Below are positions 33,579 through 43,697 of a stretch of DNA of 64,000 nt, piece after piece. The stretch's first letter is position 1; every line of letters starts with the position of its first letter. A program made the position numbers and the translations under genes. Source of the DNA: Proteus appendicitidis (lineage in GTDB: Bacteria > Pseudomonadota > Gammaproteobacteria > Enterobacterales > Enterobacteriaceae); contig NZ_CP127389.1 in assembly GCF_030271835.1 (NCBI RefSeq), forward strand, positions 2,950,001 to 3,014,000, written 5' to 3'. Below the pieces are notes generated by a model. The model worked only from the letters and a program-made list of their open reading frames with translations. It made no database searches and was not told the DNA's origin.

Positions 33579-35486
33579 TTACTCTTCTTCTTCCAGATAC
33601 GTATAACCGTATAAACCACTTTCAAATTCAGTCAGGAATTGCTCTTGTAACGCTTTATCTAACTGTGCATTTTTTACTTGAGTACGGAAACGATCTAACA
33701 GCACAGTAGGATTTAGCTTAACGTACTGAAGCATATCGGCAACCGTATCGCCCTCTTCACTTTGCACGTAAGTCAGATTACCTTTCTCATCAAGGTAAAC
33801 ATCAACAGCTGCCGTATCACCAAATAAGTTATGCATATTGCCTAAAATTTCCTGATAAGCCCCGACCATAAAGAAACCAATCATCGGTGGATATTCAGGA
33901 TCATAAGCTGGCATTGGCATTGTTGTTTCAACGCCATCACCATCAACATAATGGTCAATAATACCATCTGAGTCACAAGTAATATCGAGTAACACTGCGC
34001 GACGATCAAGAGGTTTATCTAGCCCTTCAATAGGTAATACAGGGAATAACTGGTCGATACCCCATGCATCAGGTAAAGATTGGAACAGTGAGAAGTTAAC
34101 ATAGAACTTATCTGACATACGTTCTTGTAACTCATCAATAATAGGGCGATGAGCGCGATTACTTGGATCTAAATCGTACTGAATACGACGACAGATATTC
34201 AAATACAGCTCTTCTGCCCATGCACGCTCTGTCAGGCTTAACATGCCATGAACATATTGAGTATGCACATCGTGTAAGTCTAATTGGCTATCGTGTAACC
34301 ATTCACGTAATGAACGGCTATGCCCCTTAGTTTGCATCTCTTCCCATGTTTCCCAAAGGCTTGCTATTGGTCTTGCAGCATCATCTTCAGGTGGTGTAAT
34401 TGCCGTAAATTCATTACGTTCAACACCAATGACATTAGAAATTAACACGGTATGGTGTGCCGTTAATGCACGACCTGATTCAGTAATAACGGTTGGATGT
34501 GGTAAATCATTTTCATCACATGCGTCACCAATCGCCCAAATAACGTTATTCGCGTATTCATTAAGGCCATAGTTAACAGAGCAATCAGATTGTGAGCGTG
34601 TACCTTCATAGTCCACACCTAAACCACCACCCACATCGAAATACTGAATATCTACGCCTAATTTATGCAACTCAACATAGAAACGTGCAGATTCACGAAC
34701 ACCGGTTGCGATATCACGGATATTCGCCATTTGTGATCCCAAATGGAAATGCAGTAATTGCAGGCTATCTAAGCGGTCAGCTTGGCGTAACATATCAATT
34801 AATTGCAGAACTTGTGTCGCAGCTAAACCAAATTTTGATTTTTCACCACCACTTGCCTGCCATTTGCCTGAGCCTTGAGAAGCAAGGCGAGCGCGAACAC
34901 CTAAACGTGGAATAACTTCTAAACGTTCAGCTTCTTCAAGAACCATTTTAATCTCAGACATTTTCTCAATGACTAAGAAAACTTTATGCCCAAGTTTTTC
35001 ACCGGTGAGTGCTAAGCGAATATACTCACGGTCTTTATAACCATTACAAACAATCACAGAACTTGTCATATTGGCATGAGCAAGCACTGCCATTAATTCC
35101 GCTTTAGAGCCAGCCTCTAAACCTAAAGGCTCTCCTGCATTCACTAATGACTCAATAACACGACGTTGCTGGTTAACTTTAATCGGATAAACTAAAAAAT
35201 AGTCACCTTTATAACCATAGGATTCACGCGCACGATGAAACGCAGCATTAATCGAACGTAAACGATGTTGTAATATTTGAGGAAAGCAAAACAGCGCGGG
35301 TAAACGCAAGTTCGATTGCTCTTCTTGAACTCGTTTCACTAATTCGGTTAAATCAAAAGTAGCATCAGGAATATCAGGATTAGGACAAACGCTAATATTT
35401 CCTCGATTATTCGCTAAATAGTAACCGCCCCCCCAATATGCAATGTTATAGGTCTGCTGCATCTTACGAGCGATGTTATCATTCAT
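33579..35486 (-). CDS. speA: SpeA, biosynthetic arginine decarboxylase
   Basis: 635 residues (E. coli 658; the N-terminus is shorter). A PLP-dependent fold III enzyme that makes agmatine from arginine. The PLP lysine is K103 in [46 protein letters not shown] and the [10 protein letters not shown] segment are conserved. The family's biosynthetic form is cytoplasmic or periplasm-associated; no clear signal peptide is visible here. It ends in an acidic EEEE tail and forms a unit with speB. The upstream region holds structured sequence (see 35841-35924). Confidence 0.95.
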   Translation of the reverse strand: MNDNIARKMQQTYNIAYWGGGYYLANNRGNISVCPNPDIPDATFDLTELVKRVQEEQSNLRLPALFCFPQILQHRLRSINAAFHRARESYGYKGDYFLVYPIKVNQQRRVIESLVNAGEPLGLEAGSKAELMAVLAHANMTSSVIVCNGYKDREYIRLALTGEKLGHKVFLVIEKMSEIKMVLEEAERLEVIPRLGVRARLASQGSGKWQASGGEKSKFGLAATQVLQLIDMLRQADRLDSLQLLHFHLGSQMANIRDIATGVRESARFYVELHKLGVDIQYFDVGGGLGVDYEGTRSQSDCSVNYGLNEYANNVIWAIGDACDENDLPHPTVITESGRALTAHHTVLISNVIGVERNEFTAITPPEDDAARPIASLWETWEEMQTKGHSRSLREWLHDSQLDLHDVHTQYVHGMLSLTERAWAEELYLNICRRIQYDLDPSNRAHRPIIDELQERMSDKFYVNFSLFQSLPDAWGIDQLFPVLPIEGLDKPLDRRAVLLDITCDSDGIIDHYVDGDGVETTMPMPAYDPEYPPMIGFFMVGAYQEILGNMHNLFGDTAAVDVYLDEKGNLTYVQSEEGDTVADMLQYVKLNPTVLLDRFRTQVKNAQLDKALQEQFLTEFESGLYGYTYLEEEE

Positions 35487-36115
35487 GACATTCTCCTTAG
35501 GGAGTATGAGTTTATACCTTGCCTGTCACCATAGTAGTCAATTATCTGACAAAAATCTGAAACGACTGATAAATAACAGTTGGAAGTAATGACTCACTAT
35601 ATATTTTTATATGATTATCCAGCTATACGCAGGACATAATAGTAGAAAGTTCTTGAGTTAACCTATAACGAGTTAACACAATCACCTATTGGCAAGTAAC
35701 AGACAACTTCGCTCTAAAGAGAAAGAGCTAAAAGAGGAAATTACTCTAGATATACTATGTGTATAGTATTGATGAGTACTGTTTTGGTTTTTGAAAAGAC
35801 TAACCTGTAGACAATGGATCATTACCCATTCACTCCACACATGGCTTAAACCCATAAGCCATTTCCCTAACAGAGAAACAGGATCAGAAATCCTGCGGTT
35901 TACACTGTGTTCAGATTTCACAGTAATCGCGAGGTTATACCTTTAGTTAGTTAAAAATGCAAAGCAAAAAGTACAAAAAGCTTTTTTTTCTCTACTCACT
36001 ATTTTCTCAACGCAAAAATAGTGGGTAACAAAAAATAAGATTAACTGTTTGATTCTGCTTTATCCCTATATTTGATTAAAAAAAACTGGAATTAAAGAGA
36101 GAAGAGTCATAAAAT
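35487..36115. other. speA-metK divergent intergenic region
   Basis: About 630 bp without a supported gene. It holds three consecutive stem-loops at 35841-35924, a perfect ATACTAT-GTGT-ATAGTAT palindrome at 35752-35769, and a GTTAAC-N9-GTTAAC pair near 35657-35677. The speA promoter and a possible long 5' leader lie on the left and the metK promoter on the right. The 79-codon minus-strand frame through the stem-loops is not convincing as a gene. Confidence 0.5.
35841..35924 (-). promoter_or_regulatory. Structured putative 5' leader of speA (three stem-loops)
   Basis: In minus-strand order: ACTGTG - 9 nt - CACAGT (35904-35924), CAGGAT - TTCTG - ATCCTG (35879-35895), and ATGGCTTA - TGGGTT - TAAGCCAT (35841-35862). 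They lie 355-440 nt before the speA ATG. None has a terminator-like U-run. If transcription starts upstream they would form a long structured leader, but no known riboswitch class was recognised. Confidence 0.45.
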
Positions 36116-36139
36116 GGACGTCTAGATGTTAAAACATCC
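36116..36139 (+). promoter_or_regulatory. MetJ operator (tandem met boxes)
   Basis: Three adjacent 8-mers, GGACGTCT, AGATGTTA and AAACATCC, match the met box consensus AGACGTCT at 7, 5 and 3 of 8 positions. Tandem boxes of this kind upstream of metK are bound by MetJ with S-adenosylmethionine. The site is about 40 bp before the metK ATG. Confidence 0.75.
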
Positions 36140-36175
36140 ATCCTTAAACCGTTTGTATTAAGGTAACGAAATATA

Positions 36176-37330
36176 ATGACTACACACCTTTTTACTTCTG
36201 AATCAGTCTCAGAAGGTCATCCAGATAAAATTGCAGATCAAATTTCTGATGCTGTTTTGGATGCAATTTTAGAACAAGATCCTAAAGCACGCGTTGCCTG
36301 CGAAACTTACGTTAAGACGGGCATGGTTATGGTAGGCGGAGAAATTACCACCAAAGCTTGGGTCGATATCGAAGAAATTACACGTAATACTGTTCGCGAA
36401 ATCGGCTATACCAGTTCCGAGATGGGCTTTGATGCTAATTCCTGCGCAGTTATCAGTGCGATTGGTAAACAATCTCCTGATATCAACCAAGGTGTTGACC
36501 GTTCAAATCCATTAGAACAAGGTGCTGGCGACCAAGGTTTAATGTTTGGTTATGCAACCAACGAAACTGACGTATTAATGCCTGCTCCAATTACTTATGC
36601 TCATCGCTTAGTTCAACGCCAAGCACAAGTTCGTAAAAGTGGCACTTTATCTTGGCTACGCCCTGATGCAAAAAGCCAGATTACCTTCCAATATGACAAC
36701 AATAAAGTTGTTGGTATTGATGCAGTTGTATTATCAACTCAGCATTCTGAAGATATTTCACAAAAAGATCTGCATGAAGCAGTGATGGAAGAGATCATTA
36801 AACCTGTTTTGCCAGCAGAATGGTTAAATGAGCAAACTAAATATTTCATCAACCCAACAGGTCGTTTTGTTATCGGTGGACCAATGGGTGACTGTGGTTT
36901 AACTGGTCGTAAAATCATTGTCGATACTTACGGCGGTATGGCTCGTCACGGCGGTGGCGCTTTCTCTGGTAAAGATCCATCGAAAGTTGACCGTTCAGCA
37001 GCTTATGCTGCACGTTACGTTGCTAAAAACATCGTGGCAGCAGGTTTAGCAGATCGTTGTGAAATCCAAGTTTCTTACGCAATCGGTGTGGCAGAGCCAA
37101 CATCCATTATGGTAGAAACATTTGGTACTGAAAAAGTCCCAACAGCACAACTGGTCCTGTTAGTGCGTGAATTCTTTGACTTACGTCCTTATGGATTAAT
37201 TCAAATGTTAGATTTACTGCACCCAATCTACCAAAAAACGGCTGCTTACGGTCACTTTGGTCGTCCCGAATTCCCTTGGGAAGCAACGGATAAAGCTGAA
37301 ATCTTACGTGAAGCAGCAGGCTTAAAATAA
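36176..37330 (+). CDS. metK: MetK, S-adenosylmethionine synthetase
   Basis: 384 residues, identical in length to E. coli MetK. It makes S-adenosylmethionine from methionine and [23 protein letters not shown] at the N-terminus, [12 protein letters not shown] and the phosphate loop [16 protein letters not shown] are intact. A GGTAACGA ribosome-binding region precedes the ATG. MetJ boxes upstream indicate repression by the product. Confidence 0.97.
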   Translation: MTTHLFTSESVSEGHPDKIADQISDAVLDAILEQDPKARVACETYVKTGMVMVGGEITTKAWVDIEEITRNTVREIGYTSSEMGFDANSCAVISAIGKQSPDINQGVDRSNPLEQGAGDQGLMFGYATNETDVLMPAPITYAHRLVQRQAQVRKSGTLSWLRPDAKSQITFQYDNNKVVGIDAVVLSTQHSEDISQKDLHEAVMEEIIKPVLPAEWLNEQTKYFINPTGRFVIGGPMGDCGLTGRKIIVDTYGGMARHGGGAFSGKDPSKVDRSAAYAARYVAKNIVAAGLADRCEIQVSYAIGVAEPTSIMVETFGTEKVPTAQLVLLVREFFDLRPYGLIQMLDLLHPIYQKTAAYGHFGRPEFPWEATDKAEILREAAGLK

Positions 37331-37363
37331 GCCTCTTGCCAATAACGTCACGTTATTGATTTT

Positions 37364-37396
37364 AATAAAACCACATCTTTATGGATGTGGTTTTTT
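37364..37396 (+). terminator. metK terminator
   Basis: AAAACCACATC - TTTAT - GGATGTGGTTTTTTTT, a strong stem with a long T-run about 35 bp after the metK stop. Confidence 0.92.
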
Positions 37397-37421
37397 TTAT
37401 GACTGCTATTTATAAACCCCA

Positions 37422-37452
37422 TAAAAAAACCCCGCAATCATACGGGGATCTC
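37422..37452 (-). terminator. bcsG terminator
   Basis: On the minus strand ATCCCCG - TATGATTG - CGGGG followed by TTTTTTT. It lies about 65 bp beyond the bcsG stop and faces the metK terminator. Confidence 0.85.
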
Positions 37453-37517
37453 AATAAGAGAAAACGAGAACATAGATTTATGATGAAATAATTTGTCTCA
37501 TAAAAAGCGATAAAAAG

Positions 37518-39263
37518 TTAGTTAGGATAATTAATCCACTCACCTCCATTTAACTTGATATAAGACTGCCCTTGATAATCAACCACAACCGTCGCTTGGT
37601 TTTCCGCAACATTGGCTGTTTTAGGAAGTTCATGGGCTAATGCATCCCAATCAATAACGGATTGGTTAAAAACATCCCCATTCACATTACGAGAAATAAA
37701 CTCAGAGATAGCTAAATAGCTACTTGGTTCATCAACAATTACCGGTGGTTCAAATGATGCTTGGTCTTTTATTCCAGTGAAACGAATACCAACAGGTACA
37801 GTAGTAATACTTTGGCTTGGAATATCTCTTAACCCTGACATTTGCGTCTTATCACCTTGTAAAGCGGCACCATGCTCAGGCACAATCACCACCATCACTT
37901 TTCTTCCTTTTTTATCTAGCTCATTCATAAAGTTATCTAAATTATCAAGTAATGTAGAGGCACGTTTGCCGTAATCTGCAGTACTATTTTCGCCTACATA
38001 ACGGTTACCATCATGTAGTGACACCAAGTTGACAAAGGTCACAGTGCGATCTTCATTAGATTGTTCACGCGCTTTCAACCAACGTTGTAATGTTTCTTTA
38101 TCGTTGTAAATTTTGGTGCCATCAAATGCGGTAATTTGATGAGAAAGATTTTCTTGATCTTGTAAGGCGATATTAAGATTACCGAGTTGTCGGAGTTCTT
38201 TGAGGTAATTACCAAACTTCCCGTTATGGTCGAGTACCAATTTCTTAGCAAATCCTAATGATGATAAATTATCCATCAGCAAGCATTGTGTATCTGCGGG
38301 ATCGTATAAATCAGAATGGTGAGTCTGACCACAACTGGCGCGCAATAGTCTTAACGACGCAGGGCCACTATAAGAAGATACGGTATTAAAGTGGCTAAAT
38401 AACACATTAAAGTTACCCCAAATAGGGTGTTCTTGTAGCCCTACAGCCGCCGCATCAGCGGTAGAAAGTGAACAAATATTAATAATCAAGATATCAAAAG
38501 GTTGGGCATTGGCGGCTAACTGCGCAGGAAATGGTGTCGTACGTTTTTTCTCGTAACCATAAAATTGAGTGAGCCAATCATCCAATACCTTATTATTAAC
38601 CTTCTGTTTTTGTGGTGGATAAACAGCATTAATTGATGCAGTTTCTACCTCTTTAGTCGGTACAACTTCAGGAGGTACTTGTGGTTCAACTGATGCGGGC
38701 AACACCTCAGGCACTTTGGCAACGACAGTGTTTTTTTCTGTATTAATGTTACTTTCTTGCGTAAAAGTATTCGCTGAAACAGAAGGCACCACACCTTGAG
38801 AAATATGAGTAAACCCACCAATATTTAGCCACAATACACCAGCAATAATAAAAACAGATACCCTTACCCACTGCTCAATAAAAAGATAACCAACTAACAA
38901 AACAAAAGCGACACCTATCATTTTGATATTGATAAAGTTAACAGTTAACTCAACAAGGTAATCGAAGGAAAAATGTTTAAGTTGCCCGCCTTGGGCAAGT
39001 ACCGTTGAAAAGCTGGGTAACCAAGTATCATGATAAAATAGAATTATCCCTATTGGGATAGCGACCCAATTACGCATTTTATGCCAAATATTTTTTGGTA
39101 ATGGGAACAATAAAAAGGCAAGAAAAAGTAAATTGCTAAAAGCATCAAAATTTAAATAACCATACCAAAGTAAAAAAAACTTTAGTAAAAAATAGAAATT
39201 CCATGCTCCCAACCCATGCCAGTAATGTAAAAAATTGAACTGGGTTGTATTAGATTTGTTCAT
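37518..39263 (-). CDS. bcsG: BcsG, cellulose phosphoethanolamine transferase
   Basis: 581 residues. Four to five N-terminal membrane segments are followed by a linker rich in Pro and Val (about 165-225) and a periplasmic alkaline-phosphatase-fold domain. BcsG transfers phosphoethanolamine from phosphatidylethanolamine to nascent cellulose. The nucleophile-type serine is S299 in SSYSGPASLRLL (E. coli S278). NICSLSTAD, CGQTHHSDLYD and VPEHGAALQGDK supply the expected cysteine and zinc ligands. Divergent from bcsRQABC with about 850 bp between. In E. coli it is the last gene of bcsEFG; here bcsE and bcsF are missing upstream. Confidence 0.93.
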   Translation of the reverse strand: MNKSNTTQFNFLHYWHGLGAWNFYFLLKFFLLWYGYLNFDAFSNLLFLAFLLFPLPKNIWHKMRNWVAIPIGIILFYHDTWLPSFSTVLAQGGQLKHFSFDYLVELTVNFINIKMIGVAFVLLVGYLFIEQWVRVSVFIIAGVLWLNIGGFTHISQGVVPSVSANTFTQESNINTEKNTVVAKVPEVLPASVEPQVPPEVVPTKEVETASINAVYPPQKQKVNNKVLDDWLTQFYGYEKKRTTPFPAQLAANAQPFDILIINICSLSTADAAAVGLQEHPIWGNFNVLFSHFNTVSSYSGPASLRLLRASCGQTHHSDLYDPADTQCLLMDNLSSLGFAKKLVLDHNGKFGNYLKELRQLGNLNIALQDQENLSHQITAFDGTKIYNDKETLQRWLKAREQSNEDRTVTFVNLVSLHDGNRYVGENSTADYGKRASTLLDNLDNFMNELDKKGRKVMVVIVPEHGAALQGDKTQMSGLRDIPSQSITTVPVGIRFTGIKDQASFEPPVIVDEPSSYLAISEFISRNVNGDVFNQSVIDWDALAHELPKTANVAENQATVVVDYQGQSYIKLNGGEWINYPN

Positions 39264-40115
39264 TTTAATTTCCTACTCTTTAGTATAAATAAATCCAATT
39301 CGACAGTTATATGATTACTCATATCTGTCTTTTTATTACTTCTGATATTTAATTAACTACTAAATAAACATATAAGAGAATATTTATTTAAAACCAAGTA
39401 AAAACCCTTAAATAAAAAAACGAAAAAAAGTAACTCGCCAGAAAACACTGACCTCTTATATAAAAGAGAAATTATTCTAGAAAACTTATTTAAGATGAGT
39501 TTGAAAAATAAAACACTCAACGTTCTATTTATATAATAGCGTCTATTTTTAAAAATGGTGCTTTATTTACATTAAATAATGAAACACAGAGTTATCTTAT
39601 TTTTATATTTCGAAACAAAAACAAAACAAAGCACACATTAATAACACCGAACAACAATTAATAAACATATTTATCAATAAACAAACAAGAACCTCAATAT
39701 AAAAACAAAACCAATCAATAAAAGACTACAATATAATGATTTTTCTATAAAAAATGATAACGATCAAGATACGATAATGATCATCGGATTTAAATAATTT
39801 AATATATTGTTATAAACAGCTATTTTACATTTCTTTTTTATTGCTTTATTTTGCAGCTGAATTCTTTCCACTTATATTTAATGATAAAAATTAAAAATAT
39901 AAAAAGCATAAAAGAAAACCAATAGTCATCATTTGTGAAAATAAGATAATAAATATCTATTTTATGTGTTTTTACGTAATTGAAATAATGTATTTTAAAG
40001 CCTATTCTAAAATAAGAACCTTAATTAAATAGAACAATTAATAATCAAATACTATTTTTATTAAGATTTTAATTCTGATGGAAATCTATTTTTATTTTAT
40101 CTGGAGGTTATTAAA
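39264..40115. other. bcsG-bcsR divergent intergenic region
   Basis: About 850 bp, the longest gene-free stretch in the window and extremely A/T-rich with long A-runs. It must contain both cellulose promoters. I searched it for BcsF- or BcsE-like coding and found none. Only a CTCTT-ATATAA-AAGAG stem near 39450 and a 20-codon frame ending in bcsG were seen. High A/T content suggests H-NS binding (inference). Confidence 0.55.
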
Positions 40116-40307
40116 ATGAAAAATGAAAGTTTTATTAATTCAAATATGAAAATAGAAAAAAATAATCTAAACAAGGACATTGATAAACTAAAAAAATTAT
40201 TTTCATTAAATAACTATCACTATCAGGATATTAATAAAGAAGAAGTGAATAATATGCTTATTTATCGCTGGCCATTACTTAATGCATTTCATTACATGAC
40301 TAAATGA
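40116..40307 (+). CDS. bcsR: BcsR, small cellulose biosynthesis regulator
   Basis: 63 residues, like the 62-residue E. coli BcsR. The C-terminal IYRWPLLNAF and the preceding LKKLFSLNNYHYQDI match the E. coli pattern (AFSLPDIDYADIS, KRWPLL). BcsR binds BcsQ and stabilises the cytoplasmic vestibule of the cellulose synthase. A strong ribosome-binding site, CTGGAGG, is 9 nt before the ATG. The bcsQ start follows 8 nt after the stop. Confidence 0.88.
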   Translation: MKNESFINSNMKIEKNNLNKDIDKLKKLFSLNNYHYQDINKEEVNNMLIYRWPLLNAFHYMTK

Positions 40308-40315
40308 GGCTAACT

Positions 40316-41053
40316 ATGCCACTTATTGTATTAAAAGGGCTACGAGGTGGAGTGGGTACAACGTCCACGACCATTGCACTTGCTCGGCAATTTAATCAAC
40401 AAAATAAAGAAGTGCTTATTATTGATAACTGCACTGAAAATATTTTGTCTTTCTATTTTCCAGCACAGCAAAAAAGTACCACATTAAGTCAGGCATTATT
40501 AGCAGAAACACCAATAGAGGAGAGTATTTTTTACTATCGACCACACTATCAAGTGTTACCTTTTGGGTTGGTTAATATGAAGGATAACTTGCTCTTACAG
40601 TTATCATTCTCAGCAAAACAACACCTTACCCATTTTTTAACGACATTTATTCAGCTACACCCTGATGTCATTATTTTAATGGATTTACAGCATACACAAG
40701 ACACTCTTTTCACGCCTTGGATAGAAAAAGCAGATGTTTTTTTCACCGTAACAATGGCAGAAAGCAACTGCCATATTCGGCTTAATCAGCACGCATTTAT
40801 CGAAAATGAATATGTCCTGATTAACCAATTTCGTGCCACCAGCCAAATTCACCAAGATTTCTATCAATTTTGGCAAACAACACCATTTCCATTATGCCCT
40901 GTTGTTCTTCATCGAGATGAAGCCTCACTAGAGTCCTGTGCCTCACGTTTACCTTTATATGATTACCGAGCTAATTGCATGTTAGTAGAAGAAATATCGC
41001 AACTTGCTCAATGGTGTTTTTCGTTATTTGAGAGGAAAGAAGGACAGCCATAA
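40316..41053 (+). CDS. bcsQ: BcsQ, MinD/ParA-like ATPase of the cellulose synthase complex
   Basis: 245 residues from the ATG at 40316 (MPLIVLKGLRGGVGTTSTT), preceded by GAGG with 6-nt spacing. An ATG at 40304 would add four residues and overlap bcsR; it has no ribosome-binding site of its own. The deviant Walker A is RGGVGTT, as in E. coli BcsQ. BcsQ is needed for polar cellulose secretion in some strains and forms a complex with BcsR (and BcsE where present). The TAATG junction couples it to bcsA. Confidence 0.92.
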   Translation: MPLIVLKGLRGGVGTTSTTIALARQFNQQNKEVLIIDNCTENILSFYFPAQQKSTTLSQALLAETPIEESIFYYRPHYQVLPFGLVNMKDNLLLQLSFSAKQHLTHFLTTFIQLHPDVIILMDLQHTQDTLFTPWIEKADVFFTVTMAESNCHIRLNQHAFIENEYVLINQFRATSQIHQDFYQFWQTTPFPLCPVVLHRDEASLESCASRLPLYDYRANCMLVEEISQLAQWCFSLFERKEGQP

Positions 41054-43638
41054 TGCCATCATCTTACGATGCCACGAATAAAGTCGAAAAGAATATGACA
41101 CAACATATTCTTATTCGTTACTACAAGTTTTATCGCCATAACGGTGCATCTCGTAGCGCAGCTATTGTTAGCGAGCTATTTATGGGCATTATGTGGTTTT
41201 TTTTACGGATGGAATCCCCTTTTTGGCAGAAAATTGCCAGAAAACAACGAGAGCTATATCCCCATATAGATCCCCGTTGCCCTAAAATTTTCGATCCCTT
41301 ACGCTATTTGTTACAAAGCATTTGGCTAGCTTGCCATTATGTAACGCATTTACTGATCCAAAAACCCACACAATTTATTTTCCATATTCGAAAAACATAC
41401 AAAAAACTGTTTGTTCATGTCTCTCCTATCGCGATTGAACTCATTGAACATAAGAAAAAAACCACACCTTTGTGGCAATATGCTCTCTACTCCATCGTCG
41501 CTATTTTTGCCATTTTCTTTATTTTGCTCAGTATCACTCAACCATTTGATCTTACATTCCAGTTCGTTTTTGTGATTGTTCTTTGGTTAGTTGCCTTAGC
41601 TATCCGCGATATTCCTGGGCGTTTCTCTTCAATCGCAATGGTGATGTTGGCGCTGACAATTGCATGTCGATACATATGGTGGCGTTATCATTCAACCCTT
41701 TATTGGATTGATAATTTCAGCCTATTTTGTGGTTTACTGCTTTTACTGGCTGAAACTTACGCATGGTGTGTGCTATTCCTTAGTTTTATGCAATGTATTT
41801 GGCCACTGCATCGAAAACCTGTTTCCATGCCTGAAGACATTACACAATGGCCAAGCGTTGATATTTTCATTCCCACCTATAACGAAGATCTACAAGTTGT
41901 TAAACCCACAATCTATGCCAGCTTAAATTTAGATTGGCCTAAAGATAAGCTCACTATTTATCTGCTTGATGATGGCTCCCGTCCTGAATTTAAAGCATTT
42001 GCTCAAGAAGTCGGCATTCGTTATATCGCACGAGAAAAACATGATTTTGCTAAGGCAGGTAATATCAATCATGCCTTAACACTCGCTTCTGGTGAATTTG
42101 TCGCCATCTTTGACTGCGACCATATTCCAACACGTTCATTTCTACAATTTACAATGGGATGGTTTTTAAAAGATGAAAAAATGGCTTTGGTACAAACACC
42201 TCACCATTTTTTCTCCCCCGATCCTTTTGAACGTAATTTGGGTAACTTTCGTGAAACTCCCAATGAAGGCACACTCTTTTATGGGTTGGTTCAAGATGGT
42301 AATGACACTTGGAATGCAGCATTTTTCTGTGGCTCGTGTGCAGTTTTACGTCGTATTGCATTGGATGAGATTGGTGGCATTGCTGTTGAAACTGTTACAG
42401 AAGATGCGCATACCTCATTACGCTTACACCGCCATGGCTGGAGATCGGCTTATATCCGCATTCCACAAGCGGCGGGTTTAGCGACAGAAACATTATCCGC
42501 ACATATAGGTCAACGTATTCGGTGGGCGAGAGGAATGGTGCAAATATTCCGCCTTGATAATCCCTTGTTTGGTAAAGGATTAAGCGTGCCGCAACGTCTT
42601 TGTTATTTAAATGCCATGTTGCACTTTTTCTCTGGCATTCCACGAATGATTTTCTTACTCGCACCACTGACGTTTCTTATTTTCCATGCCTATATCATTT
42701 ATGCACCTGCGATTGCGATCGCGCTCTATGTTGTGCCGTATTTAATCCATATTTCACTCACCAGTGCGAAGTTACAAGGCGCTTACCGCCACTCATTTTG
42801 GGGGGAGGTGTATGAAACGATTTTGGCGTGGTACACCACTCGCCCCGTATTAAGTACCCTTTTCTCTCCTCATAAAGGGACTTTCAACGTGACAGGCAAA
42901 GGTGGCGTCATGGAAGAAGGTTTTGTCGATTGGCGAATTAACCGCCCTTACTTATTCTTTCTCAATCTAAACTTGCTAGGCATTTTGTTTGCATTTTGGC
43001 GCATTGCAACGGGTGATCCTGATGAAGCATGGGCGGTTGTCATGTGCTTATTATGGGTTTGTTATAACCTTATCTTACTGGGTGTAGCAATTGCCGTTTC
43101 TGTCGAAACCAAGCAACAACGTCGTTTTCCTCGTGTTCGCGTTAAAGTTCCTGCCATGTTGTTGTTAAATAATGGCGCTCTCTATCGCTGCTATCTTTAT
43201 GATTTTTCTGATAATAGCTGCGCTATTTTATTGCCTGACAATATCAATCTTTCACTTTCTCCAAATGAAAGCATCACACTATTACTCAGTCAGAATCAGC
43301 GTGAGCATGCCTTTAAAGCCAATATTTCACGTATTGATGGACAAATTATTGGCTTACAACTCCTTGAAATGACAACGCAAAAAGCCATCGAATTTACTGC
43401 TTGTACTTTTGAGCGAGCCGATACTTGGGCAGATTGGCAAAATGAACTTCCAACCGACAGACCTTTAAGCAGTCTCAAAAATATTATTTTTATCAGCATG
43501 CAAGGTTATAACACCTTGTTAAAGCGCGCTCCTTACTTTATTTACGCCACATTTCGCTTACTCGGTCTCTTTTTACTGTGGCTTTCATCGTTACTTCCTC
43601 AACACGTTAATGTTTCAAAAATATTTCATCAGTCTTGA
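41053..43638 (+). CDS. bcsA: BcsA, cellulose synthase catalytic subunit (UDP-forming)
   Basis: 861 residues. An N-terminal extension and membrane segments are followed by a GT2 glycosyltransferase domain and a C-terminal PilZ domain. Catalytic motifs: DDGSRPE (about 306), FDCDH (DxD, about 355), FFCGSCAV, TED (about 449) and the product-binding QRIRW (about 487). The PilZ c-di-GMP motif RRFPRVRV starts near 690. It makes and threads beta-1,4-glucan across the inner membrane when c-di-GMP binds. Overlaps bcsQ by 1 nt. All catalytic residues appear intact. Confidence 0.96.
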   Translation: MPSSYDATNKVEKNMTQHILIRYYKFYRHNGASRSAAIVSELFMGIMWFFLRMESPFWQKIARKQRELYPHIDPRCPKIFDPLRYLLQSIWLACHYVTHLLIQKPTQFIFHIRKTYKKLFVHVSPIAIELIEHKKKTTPLWQYALYSIVAIFAIFFILLSITQPFDLTFQFVFVIVLWLVALAIRDIPGRFSSIAMVMLALTIACRYIWWRYHSTLYWIDNFSLFCGLLLLLAETYAWCVLFLSFMQCIWPLHRKPVSMPEDITQWPSVDIFIPTYNEDLQVVKPTIYASLNLDWPKDKLTIYLLDDGSRPEFKAFAQEVGIRYIAREKHDFAKAGNINHALTLASGEFVAIFDCDHIPTRSFLQFTMGWFLKDEKMALVQTPHHFFSPDPFERNLGNFRETPNEGTLFYGLVQDGNDTWNAAFFCGSCAVLRRIALDEIGGIAVETVTEDAHTSLRLHRHGWRSAYIRIPQAAGLATETLSAHIGQRIRWARGMVQIFRLDNPLFGKGLSVPQRLCYLNAMLHFFSGIPRMIFLLAPLTFLIFHAYIIYAPAIAIALYVVPYLIHISLTSAKLQGAYRHSFWGEVYETILAWYTTRPVLSTLFSPHKGTFNVTGKGGVMEEGFVDWRINRPYLFFLNLNLLGILFAFWRIATGDPDEAWAVVMCLLWVCYNLILLGVAIAVSVETKQQRRFPRVRVKVPAMLLLNNGALYRCYLYDFSDNSCAILLPDNINLSLSPNESITLLLSQNQREHAFKANISRIDGQIIGLQLLEMTTQKAIEFTACTFERADTWADWQNELPTDRPLSSLKNIIFISMQGYNTLLKRAPYFIYATFRLLGLFLLWLSSLLPQHVNVSKIFHQS

Positions 43639-43697
43639 AGGAAAAACTCAGTTTTCTGGGAATTTATTATTAAACAATAAGATCATGGGTAACAATA

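Noticed and set aside
35682..35921. 79-codon minus-strand frame upstream of speA
   Set aside because: Runs through three stem-loops, starts at GTG without a ribosome-binding site, and encodes no familiar motif. The stem-loops explain the conservation-like appearance better.
39260..39322. 20-codon frame (MSNHITVELDLFILK...) overlapping the bcsG start by ATGA
   Set aside because: Neat overlap suggested a leader peptide or BcsF remnant, but there is no ribosome-binding site and no similarity to BcsF, which has a membrane segment.
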